Shown here: in pieces, positions 24,401 to 36,400 of the stretch | Layout: each line of letters begins with the position of its first letter | Position numbering within the stretch: position 1 is the first letter of the stretch | NCBI GenBank assembly: GCA_023362775.1 | Contig: JALMGJ010000020.1 | Span: 186,001 to 250,000 of the forward strand | Reading direction: 5' to 3' | Source: Charina bottae | Lineage: Eukaryota; Chordata; Lepidosauria; Squamata; Charinaidae | DNA length: 64,000 nt | Program-made: the position numbers and the translations under genes | Notes under the pieces: model-generated | Databases searched by the model: none | Told to the model about the DNA's origin: nothing | What the model saw: only the letters and a program-made list of their open reading frames with translations

Positions 24401-27400
24401 ACTTGCATACCAAGTGATCAGTTCTGAAGGAAGAAACTGGAAGATGGAAGTAAGCCCAGTCCTGGTGGGTGGATGGCCAGGGTGGTTAACGGCTGTTTTT
24501 AAATTAAAAACAGACTGATCTCACTGGCCATGATTTCCCCTTGCTCTATAAGCTTGTACTCCCTGCCTCTTTGGCAGGGAATAAAACATTCCAGAAAAAC
24601 CCAAGGAAAAAATTATTCTGTTAGGTGACATGAGTGGATAAGTAGAATCAAGGCAGGAGAGCACAGAAAATGTGTCATGGCCATTCAGAGACTTAAGAAT
24701 GATTGGGAGTGGTGGTGACAGTTTGCTGATTAATTGGTGAGGAAAAGGTTTATTTGTTCTGAATATGTGGTTTAAGCATAAATCTATTCCTGTGTATGTG
24801 TGGCAAAAAAATAGATCTAAAAGTCTCATTGATTTGATTATCTATCATAAAAGACTGAGAGAATTAGTGAAAGATATAAGAGTGATTAGATCAGGGCTTT
24901 CCAAAGTTTTCCCGTGGCGACACACCAACGGCGGCGCAAAAAAACACGGAAGCGCCGCCGCCACCTTCGGTTTTTACGTGCCGCTGCCATTGCAGCGCTT
25001 TCGGATTTTCGCGTGCCGCAGCGTTGGCAGTGTCCTTGTGTGCCGTGCGAAAACCCGGAAGCGCTGATGGCCCGCTGCCGCCACTGTGCATATAGCCACG
25101 CACAGCGGTGGTGCGCCATCAGCGCTTCCGGGTTTTGATGAGACACACCTGGGCCCCACAGGCAACACACTTTTGTGTCACGACACACAGTTTGGAAAGC
25201 TGTGGATTAGATGGTTCTGATTGTGAGACTAAACGTGTTTTGGTAGAGTTAAAAGTGGTTCTTGGGAAAAATGGACATGGGGAAAAAAGAAAGAAGTGAA
25301 AGAAACTAGAGTGAAGGTAGAACAACTGGAGGATTAGTAGGTACAGAAAAACCATGTATGAAGGAATATAGGAATAATGCATAGAAAGAAAGAACGGAAG
25401 AATGAATAGACAATGGATGTAAGGAAAATATACAGATTGGAACAGAATGAAAGAATTATGTCACAGAGTACTTCTAATGCAGCCATTGTGTTCAAAGGAC
25501 AAGGAAAGGGGGGGGGGGATCATCACAGGCCTTGCTCTCCTGGAAATCCCCCTACTTTTCCTTCCCACTTTAAACTTAGTGCTCCTGAGGCAACCATTAA
25601 CTTAAGGTTTTATTTGAATGTTATTTTAACTTATTTATAGTTGAAGGGAAAAGGACCACCCCCAACCTGGCCTGCTTTTTTTCAGTCTACTAGAACCAAT
25701 TGCTACGCTGAAAGTAATGGATGTTACTTGCGGTGCTGGCAACAACATTACCAACCTTGTAGTGGCAACCTGTGGAAGACTTTTGTATCTCCAGGAGTTA
25801 GGTGGCATGTTTTGATTTTTCTCTCCCCCACACCTAGGGGATTAGAGTTTATTTTGAGTTACGCTGATGTTTAACTGGCTTGTTTTTATTGCTGTTTGGC
25901 ATGGGAGGGGGAAGAGAAGAAGAATACACCCACTCCTCCAACAGCCCTCCAGAACATATCTTTGTTGGAAGTGGGGGGAGAGAAAACCCCCACCTTGTTA
26001 AGTTTAAGCATAAGTTCACTCCTCCAGCCGCCCCTCTAGCGGCTTGGAATGGGGGGGGGATGATAAGGAATTGTTTATGCCTTAAACAATGACTTATCTG
26101 ATAGCTTCCCAGGCTCTGGGAATGATGTCATGGACAGGTGCCAGGCCCCAGGAGGAATCCCATTCAAGGTCAGGCTATGCAGCTTCAGTGCCATAGAAAT
26201 TTGGTCACGGGGTTTGGGAGCCAGGCTTTGATAAAAACCTTAGGATTGTCTTGGAGTTTGGGAGTCCACACAGGCCTGAGAGTTGGGTGCTGTGAAAATT
26301 GCCACCTTGGGGTATCTCCGCTGTCCTTATTAGGGGGCTCCTGGCAGCCTATAGGAGATTAGGTATTACCTTGTTTGGTATGTATTTCTTTCTGTATGCT
26401 ATGCTTGTTATGCTTTGTGTAATCTGTTTAAACTGTGTTTCTGTTTGACTTTGTTTGCTTAAGTTTATAATAAAGCTAAAGTTCCTTTATCCACTGGTGT
26501 GCTATTATCTCTGGATCTAAAAGAACCAATTGTTCAGGCACCTGATCAAGGCTTGGACACTTGGCAATACAAACCTCTCGGCAGAGATGAGGTAAATGGA
26601 CTGCTGTCAGGGCAGCGGCTTAGAAAGTGAGATACTTTCCTCCCACCTTAGGGACAAAAGCACATTGCTGGGGGTGTCAAGGTATTCCCTTCATCTTTTG
26701 CCTTCTGTTTATCTGGTTTGGACCTAAGGGGTTGCCCAAGAGCATCACCCCGAGGGAAGGGAGCAATGCAGTAATGTCCAAGCTGATGCACAACTATAGT
26801 ACCTCAGGTCCAGGTTCACCATCGGGTCCTCTGGGTCCAGGCTGACCTGGAAGGCCAATACCTCCCTAGAAAGACAGAGGAATGCAGTTAAAGGCAGTGA
26901 ATGCAGAAGGTTTTACTGTACCGTACAGAAAATGAATGACAGACCTTTGGAGAGAGATCACAGTTGTTCCAGAGAGGGTTTAAAGGGGGGTAACAGTTCC
27001 CTGGGCATACAGTTATCCCCCTTCTCTCTCTCTCACACACACACACACATGCTGGATTTGCAGGGTTCTGCATCTTTTTTTAAACCCCTGTAAGATCATT
27101 TCAGCCAGAAGCAGAAATGGAACCAAGAGCTCTCAAAAACCAGGACAGGTCCCAGCCAGTACAACCATTTAAATCAGGTTTTTGAGGTTCTACCCATGAA
27201 TTACTAATTTACAGAATATCGAAAAATCCAGCAGGCTTCCAATACTATCATCATTGCAGGAAACATCCGTGATACCCCAGAGTCTCATATAGCAAACTTT
27301 GCATGTGCATTTTAACCACAGGCCTGGGAAACCTGGAACCACATGCTTCCTGGTGGTTAAATCTGTTTGTTCATAGGTATAGGATATCCACATGATCTCC

Positions 27401-30400
27401 TCATACTCTACCGATACAATAATTATAATTGTATATATACAATTATATAAGAGATGTCCTAATTCTTAAGATTACATGGGGCGGCAGTATAATTTAAAAC
27501 CTGTGAGAGAAGCTATAAGTGTATAAAAGATATGAGTTTATTATTGTGAAAGACAGGGCTTACGATTAGCCAAATCCATGATAAGCCGAAGAGTAGTGCA
27601 AGAGCACACCGGGAATGCTTTTCAAATCAGAACGGTAAATTAGCCTTTGAACTGTTAAAGTTTTAAACAGGTTAGAGAATGTAAGATCAAGAGTGTACTT
27701 ACATCTTCACCTGGCTGTCCTTTTTTCCCTTTAACTCCTTTTGGTCCAAGGTCACCTCTTGAACCCTGTTTCGAAAATGGTATAAAGAAGAGATTGCTTT
27801 GTATTTTTCTTGACAGCTCACTTTTTTCTTCCCAATACCCCATTATCCTTTATTATTCTTTCAGAAGGACTTCTCTGTCTGGTTCAATTAAGGGCTTAAT
27901 GCCAAATAGAAATAAAAAGAAGTTGAGAAGAATATCTCAGCAGGGGGTGATTTCACGCAGAACAGCAAAAGGTTTGGCTGTGCAGGCAGAAAAAATTCAA
28001 GCCTGGCCCTGCATATCACAATGGTTGCAGGAATTCCTGTACCCTTTCCCTTGAGTTCATCAGGCCATGATCAGTATTAATCTTGTGGCTCACTTGCACA
28101 CTGGCATACCACTGGCACCTCAAGAGTCCCCATAACAGTTCCGGTATGGACACCACCTGCACATTCCTCCTGCCAGTTCTTATAGCCGCTTCCAGAATCA
28201 GTTCTTCAACAGGTGAAGGAAAAGACCAGGACGTCGCCTAATACCCAGTTGGTTAGCAAAAGCAAATACATAAGTGTACTATACCTCTGGTCCCGAATGC
28301 CCCTTTTCACCTTTGTCACCCTAGAAAGAGAGAAAAGTGGTTCAGTTTTCATTTTGCCTAGATTAGATTAGATTAGATTAGATTAGATTAGATTAGATTA
28401 GATTAGATTAGATTAAACAGAATTATTGGGGGGCCAAGAGAATCTTCATAGGTACTTAAGCAATTTCCCCTGGCTCCAATAAAGAATGAGAGTAGTAAAA
28501 TATCTGATGAACAACATTCCAAAACAAGGGATAGCAACTGAATCGGCTTGGTTCACACAACATACAATGTATGTATATGTTACGTCTAAGCATGACTTGT
28601 GCACCTTGTCAGTGTCTTCTCTAAGTGTCAACAGACACTGGTTGAACCCATATGGCTTGCACCTTCAAAAAATATACTCTTTTCCTTAAGATAACAGTTT
28701 AAAGAGTACAGGATACTAATTGTATATAAAACTTATTTTCTTAATTGCTCTTCCACAGAAGTATTAAAATTTTCACAATTTTTTTGAATCGAAAAACCTT
28801 TGGAATGAAAACTGCATTTGAAATAATCTGTTGCAGAGATAATTCCTTCACCTACTTGTAATGGGAAATCATTGTAAAATTGCTTGGTTAGAAAAAAAAA
28901 CATTTTCTGCTCTACGTTTTTAATTAATACTTTGATGATTTTTTCACTTCATTTTCTTTACATGAAGTAAGCAAAAGAACTGGGAAGAGGAGGTTCATTT
29001 CTTTAAAAAATATTGGGAGGCAGCAATGAAAAAGACTGTCTTTATTTTAGTAAACGTTAAGAGATGGATAAGGGCTCTCTTTTCCTTTTCTCTTTCGTAT
29101 TAAAAATAATTTGCACAGACATTGTTTTTACAACTTTAAATTTGGCAGCATATCCTGGAATTGTCAGATAACCACCTTACACTGCATGGTTGCAGGATCA
29201 TTCCAAGAAGTTCAACAGAGAAGGATAGTTGGGTGTGACTGACCCGGCCTTCCCAGAGAGAGAGTCTTTTAGTTTCTAAGTCACCCAGGAAACCCCTGTT
29301 CTTGGGTGGATTAAAAATGTAAGTAGGCGAATAAAAGACAGAGAGAAGAGGCTTTCTCATGGATTGTTCTGCAAATGAGCTTTTCTATTGGCTCTCCTGC
29401 GTTGTTCTAGGAAGTCTTTCTATGTGAAGCATTTAATATAAATAGGCCACATCATGAAAACATACCCGGGATCCTCTGGGACCAGGCAAACTTAAGCCAG
29501 GTCTTCCCCTGTCGCCCTATGATTAAAAAACGAGAAAAAAACACACAAACACATTTCAAAAATTTCAAATATGAGACTCCAGAAGCTGTCTTAGTACTAA
29601 TCTGTATGACAACTGAGCCTAGCTCTTATTGTTTATATATTACAATTATTTGTCTACCACTTATTCTAATGACTCTGGACAGCTTACATTAATCACATGG
29701 ATTTAATTACATCACAACATCCATAAAATCTCCAATTCCATAAAATTTATTCCAAACTTTCTTTTATAATCTAAAAGAAAATTGGTACCAAATGTTTTAC
29801 AGATGGTACACAACTCTGTCAATAAAGTCCAAGATAGAGATATCTTATAGTAACAAATGTTGGAAATGCCATGAAACAGATGGAACATTTTACCACATGT
29901 GGTGGACACATAAAAGAACATCAAAAGTATAGGAAAGTTATGCAAAGTACAATGCAGAAAATTTTGGAAAAGAAGTTCAAAATGAAATCACAACTTTTCT
30001 GACTAGGTACAATCTCAGAAAATATCAACAAGAAATATCATAATTTACTGAGATACATGCTCACAATAGTGGGAACAAATTTTGCCCAACACTGGAAGAA
30101 ACATTCAATTCTGACAATATCTGACTGGGAACTTAAACTTGGAGAATATGCAGCAATGGCAAAGTTAATAGGATATATTCACAACAGACGTTTAGCCAAA
30201 TTCAAGCAAGAATAGTTGAATATACAGTATATAACACAGCATGGCAAATATAAACACAGTATGGTTTCTTGTAGTGGTACAAAAAGGGGGAAGTTAGAAA
30301 CCAAATATTTTTTTTGTTTTCTTTTTGTTGTTTTCTTGTTTTTTTAATATGCAAAAACTACAATAAGTAAGAATACAATGGAGACTTTAGTATTAAGTAT

Positions 30401-33400
30401 CAAGCTTAAGATAGAAACCTTTAGCATATAATAAACAATTTAATGTATTTTACAGTTTATTGATGTTTTAGATGTAAGGAGGAAGGAGTATTAGGTATGT
30501 TCGCCGCCTTGAGTTATTTATAAAAAAATAATAAAGGCGGGATAAAAATAATAATAAAAAAACCTTATGTTTATCAACGTTAATATTTTAGAAATCATAG
30601 TTAATATTGATATGAACTTTTTTATTTATTTGTAAAGTCTAAGTGTTGGGCTTTGTATATACCCAGGAATTTACAGATGGATAAATTATACTGGAGAGGC
30701 TTGATATCTAGGTGAGAGGGGAATTATTCTGCAAGTCACCCAATTAGCAGCCATTGTTGTAGGGATGATGTGGCAGTAATGACTCATACTACAGGTGCTA
30801 TAGTTTAATTGGGTGTGGCAGATGATGAGAGTGACCTATAATGTGATTGGTCAGTTTATGTATATAAGCAGAGAAGATCTGGTGGTCTTTCTTCTCGTTG
30901 CTGTTGAAACTTCTCATCGCTGTATTGCTGTATCATTTGTTACTGCTGTTGGATGTATTTTGGACTACGTATGTATATAAAGTAAATAGGCTATTTTATC
31001 TAATCTCTGCTTGAGTGTCTATTTACTGCATAGAACGTGGATCACTGGTGTCTTGGAAAAAGGAGCAGGCCGCCCTACGGTGCGCACTCTGACAGGTTAT
31101 GGGCCCAGCAGTGGAACGTGTGCAGCTGGTATGCTGGCACGGCTGTGAGGACTTTGGAAGCCTATCCAGGAGTCGTTTGGATATCTGGGGCGAGTTTGGA
31201 GCTTTTGCAGGTTCCGTGCCTGGCCGTGTATTTTTACTAGGCCTGTTTGCAGCTGAAGGACGTTCTGATAAATTCTGTGCTATTTATTCATCGGTGTCTG
31301 CCCAGGAGGGGCTGAGGATGAGCACAGTGAAAATGCAGTCTACAGTTGGAGGTGGTTTCCCTCTGGAAAGGCTGAATGGCTCCAATTATCTGTCATGGGT
31401 GTACAAGATGGAAATGTTTCTTCACTGGGAAGGTATTTGGAAGGTCGTCCATGAGCCACCAGACGAGTTGGACGATGAGGACGTTATTTTGCAGAATGAG
31501 AGAGCATTGGCAAGCATAATTTTATGCTTGGAGGACAGTCAATTATGTTATGTTAGAGATCTCCAGTTAGCCAGTAGGTGTTGGGAAGCTTCAAGAAATG
31601 TTTATCTTAGAAGCACACAGTTATGCAAGGTTATGTTGACAAGAAAGCTTTATCATGTATAAATTACATGACAATGGGAGTATTCTTGAACATTTGCATT
31701 ATATGACTGGTTTGTTCCTTGAATTAGCACAGAGAGATATGCAATTCTCAGAAGCGCATAAAGTTTATGTAATTCTCAGTTCTCTAAATGAAACATGGGA
31801 TAATTTAGCTACCAGTTTCGGGTCTTTATTTGAGAGCGATTTGACCGTAAATTATTTAACTGGGAGACTTCTGGAGGAGGAACAAAGGAGGAAAGATTAT
31901 AACATAATTAAGCCAAAGCAGAGCAATATGTCTGTTAAGGAATGTTATTCTTGTAACACTGATAAAGTATTATCTGTGAAACGCTGTTTTTGCTGTGGTT
32001 CTGAAAAGCATTTGCAAAAGAACTGTAATGTTGCACGGAAGGCAAAAGTCAAGCCGGGGATTGCCAAGCAACGAAGTACTGTCCAGCTGTCGGTGATAAA
32101 TTCTACAGGAAGGAATTTAAAGGAGACATGGCTCCTTGACAGTGGAGCTAGCGAAAATATCGCCAATGACAGGCAGATGTTTAAAAGGTTTATGCAGGCT
32201 GAACGGGACCATGTTAGCCTGGCAAATGGAAGTTTTGCATCTGTTACTGGCAGAGGGTTTGTGTTTGTACCTAGTTTGAATACTGAATTATCTATGCTAT
32301 GTGTACCAGACTTAGAGTATAACATCATAAGTGTTTCTCAGTTGGATAAACAGGGATATGATGTAAGGTTTGGGAAGGGTGAATGCATTATTATGAAGAA
32401 TAATCATGTATGTGGTAAGGGTGTATTACAGAACAGTTTGTATGAGATGAAACCCAAGACCCATGATGTAACCCATGATGTAGCAATGATCAACAAACCA
32501 AACCATGATTCATGTGAACATTTGTGGCATAGACGGTTGGGGCATCCAAGTTTCAAAGTGGTTGAAAAGATGTCTGAAGCAAGTTCTGGAATGGATTTGA
32601 AACCGTGCCAAGCTTATCTGGATTGCACGGCATGTAAGGTTGCAAAGTCAAAGGTGTATCCTGTAAGCAAATTTAGTGATAGAAAGTCACATAAATGTTT
32701 TGAATTAGTTCACGCTGACCTAATTGGCCCATTACCAGCCACATTAGGTGGTGCTAAATATGTTTTAGTTATTATGGATGATTTCACTAGATTCGGGTTC
32801 TGTTACTTATTGAAAGCTAAAAGCCAAACATATGATAAGTTCAGGAATTGGGTGCAGTTTGTGGAACGGAGATATAGCACAAAGGTGTGTAGTTTACAGA
32901 CTGACCGGGGAACTGAGTTTATGAGTGGCAGTTTTCAGCAATGGCTCAGTAGGAGGGCCATTGCGCACAGGAGAACCAATCCGCATAGTTCAGCTGAGAA
33001 TGGCGTGGTGGAACAAAGAAATTTAGCATTACAGACAGTAAAGGATTCACTGCTAGCTGACTCAGGGTTATCTAGAGGATACTGGGGAGAGGCTATACTG
33101 ACTGCTAATTATTTAATTAACAGGTTGTGGAGTGTGTCTGTAAATCAAACACCATATTATATTTTGTATGGTAAGAAGCCATCATTAGCTCATTTGAAGG
33201 TGTTTGGGTGCACAGCCTATGTTCACGTGCATAAGGAAGTACGTAGGAAAGGGCAGGCAAAAGCACAGTAAATGATTTTTGTGGGGTATGAGCCAGGAAC
33301 CAAGGGATATAGGTTCACTGATGGCAGAAGACTTGTTATTTCTAGATCAGCAAGTTTCAGCGAGCATAGCAATTGGCAGAAGTTACACGGAGGGAGTGAG

Positions 33401-36400
33401 GTTTTTCTTCCTAGTCAGGGACAATTCGAGCTAACAGAGCGGCGAGAGTCCAGAGATGTGATTAAGGATGAAGAGGAAGTAACTCCTAGTGTGCCAATAA
33501 AGCAGGATGCTACTGTATTGCACAGATCTGAAAGAGTTAACAAGGGCATACCACCTCAGCGTTACAAACCAGGTGATGTTAAAGTGTGTTTTGTTAATTA
33601 TGAACCTTGTAGTTATTCAGAGGTATTGGAGTTGCTACCACAAGAGCAGAAAAAGTGGAAAGCTGCTATGGATGTGGAAATGAATGCCATTAATGCCCAT
33701 AAGGTGTTTAAATCTACCAGGCTGCCTGAGGGGCATAGGGCAGTAGGTTGTAGGTGGGTTTATAAGAAGAAGACCTTAGTCAATGGTGATATTCAGTATA
33801 AAGCTAGGCTTGTAGCACAAGGGTTTTCCCAGGTTAAGAATCAGACTTATGATGAGGTTTTTGCGCCAACGCTAAGAGGGGAGACATTTAGGTTTGCCTT
33901 AGCAATGGCAGCAGCTGGGAATTGTGTAGTGAACCATTATGATATCACCACAGCATATCTGCCTGCTGATTTGAGGGAAGAAATGTATATGGCTGAAGCT
34001 CCAGGATATGAATCTAATGAGGCAGGTAGAGTGTACAAGTTGCAGAAAGCATTGTATGGACTCAGGCAATCGGCACGTTGCTGGAATCTGCGATTAGATG
34101 AAACATTGCAAAGAATGGGGTTTAAGTGTAGCAAGGCTGACCCATGTCTGTACATAAAGCAATGTAATGATGAACAGGTGTTGCTTTTGATCTTTGTAGA
34201 CGATTTGTGTTTTATAGCTAAAGATCAAAGGAGGGTAATTGAATTTACTGAAAAACTGAAGCAACAATTTGATGTTAAAGATCTGGGAGAGATTAGAAAT
34301 TACCTAGGTGTAGGTATTCAGAAGGTTGATGGGGGTTATGTTCTAGAGCAGCGGAAGAAAATTGAACAGCTGCTAAGAGACAACGATATGGAACATTGCA
34401 AGGAGGTTCCTACCCCGATGACAACTGATTTTGTTAAGACAGAGGCTGGAGACGATGACCAAACATCATGTAATCAAGAACACTATCAATCAATAATTGG
34501 AAGTTTATTGTACTTAGCACAATGGTCGCGTCCCGATATCGGGAATGCGGTGAATGTACTGAGTAGGTATGTTGTGCAACCTACCCAGAGGCATTGGAAA
34601 GGTATTAAACGTGTGTTTAGATATCTTAAAGGGACTATTAATAAATGTTTATTAATAAAACCTTGTAAACCATTGGAATTGAAATGCTATGTAGATAGTG
34701 ATTGGGGTAATGATGTACATGATAGGAAATCAATGTCAGGATTGATAATTATGTTTGGTGACACCTTGGTGGGGTGGAGGTCTCGGAAACAGAGTTCTGT
34801 CACCGTATCTACTGCAGAGGCAGAGTACGCTGCACTATCTGACCTATGTTCAGAGTTAATATGGTATAGGCAATTGTTAAGAGATGTAAATGTAACAATT
34901 GAGGGACCTATATGTGTATATGAAGACAGTGAAGTGTGTATACAGATGGCAAAGAATGATAGGATCAGAGGGAGGAGCAAACATGTGGATATCAAGTATC
35001 ACAATGTTAGGAATGCTGTAAAAGAATCTCTGTTTATCAACGTTAATATTTTAGAAATCATAGTTAATATTGATATGAACTTTTTTATTTATTTGTAAAG
35101 TCTAAGTTATCTAAATCATCAGTCTTTAGGGTTAATAAAATCTAGTCAACATTGTATACATACCACAGTATCCCCCCCAAAAAAAATCCATAAAAATCAA
35201 TACATCTTAAAAGTCTGCACATGACCTCCATTAAAAAATAATTGGCTGGCCTTTTAATTTCTGTGTGTGTGTGTGCCTTCAAGTCAGTCTTGACTCCTGG
35301 TGACTGCCTGGACAAGCCCCTGCCGTTTTCTTGGCAGGGTTTTTTGGAGGTGGTTTGCCATTGCCTTCTTCCTAGGGCTGAGAGGGAGTGACTGGCCCAA
35401 GGTCACCCAGCCGGCTTTCATGCCTATGGCAGGACTAGAACTCACAGGCTCCTTCCTAGGGCTGAGAGAGAGTGACTGGCCCAAGGTCACTCAGCTGGCT
35501 TCATGCCTAAGGCGGGACTAGAACTCCCGGTCTCCTGGTTTCTAGCCTGGTGCCTTCACCACAACACCAAACTGGCTTTCCTTTTAAGATGAATAGGCCT
35601 TTAATAAGCAAGTAATATAGAAGAACCCAATTCAGTTGGCAAGAAACACAGACTGAAAGATAATGAACAACTTATTAAAAATGCTACGAATCTGAAGTTT
35701 CAAACGCTTAAGAATGAAAAGGACACCTCCTTTGTCTGGACCACAGTCTTAAAACAAGTCTGTCTTGGCTGATTAAATCAAGCTAAAATTACAAAACAAA
35801 CTAGGGCAAACCAAATTCTGTTTCTGGTAGCTACAGGTCTTACCTTGGGTCCTTTGGGTCCCATGTCACCCCTCTCACCTTCTCTCCCAGGATCTCCAGC
35901 TGAGCCCTACAAACAGGATGTGGGGGGGAGGGAACAAAGAGATGGAATACAGAGGTGACTGATCAGTTATAGCATTTGGAATCCATCCATGATCAACATC
36001 CTTTCCTCCATTTACAATGGGCTCTATATATTAACTTTATTAATATACAGTCAGTCATGTTTTTCCTTCCATCTGTTCTCTGCCAATCTACAACAGGCAA
36101 CAGATTTGAGATTCAGCTAGTCTTTAGATTTTCAGCCACTGCTTCTTTGTCCATTGAGAGACTGCAGTTTAGTGTAGTGTCAAATCTCATGGCTAAAATA
36201 CCTGGCCTAACCATTGAACTTTTCCATTTTTTTTATCCCTTGCTATTTGCATCACTTTTTCTGATGAGGAATTCAAAATCTTGCACTCATTATAATTATA
36301 TTTTTATTGTCATTATTAAAAATTATACTCAAATCCTAAGTAAGAGAGATAAATGCACCTTACAAAAATTAAGAAAACACTTTTCCAAAAGTTGAAATAT

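Larger units (their letters stand above)
22181..26802 (-). other. COL6A2 intron 21
   Basis: This intron contains the Penelope, MITE and LTR-like items listed. Unique or unrecognised stretches at 23,180-23,760, 24,000-24,880 and 25,213-26,060 include G-runs (25,508-25,518) but no gene I can support. Confidence 0.55.
26866..29465 (-). other. COL6A2 introns between exons 18 and 21
   Basis: Apart from a short (CA)n near 27,030-27,050 and the GATTA array at 28,361-28,415 I see no recognisable element. Exons 19 and 20 lie inside this span. Confidence 0.55.
29517..35843 (-). other. COL6A2 intron 17, filled by retroelements
   Basis: L1, a BovB-type tail, the copia element and a SINE fill most of this 6.3-kb intron. 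The rest (29,517-29,690, 35,107-35,254, 35,581-35,843) shows nothing more. Confidence 0.7.

Noticed and set aside
31099..31317. Upstream in-frame extension of copia gag
   Set aside because: It lies in the leader after the LTR and lacks Gag-like sequence; the ATG at 31,318 fits the usual Gag opening better.
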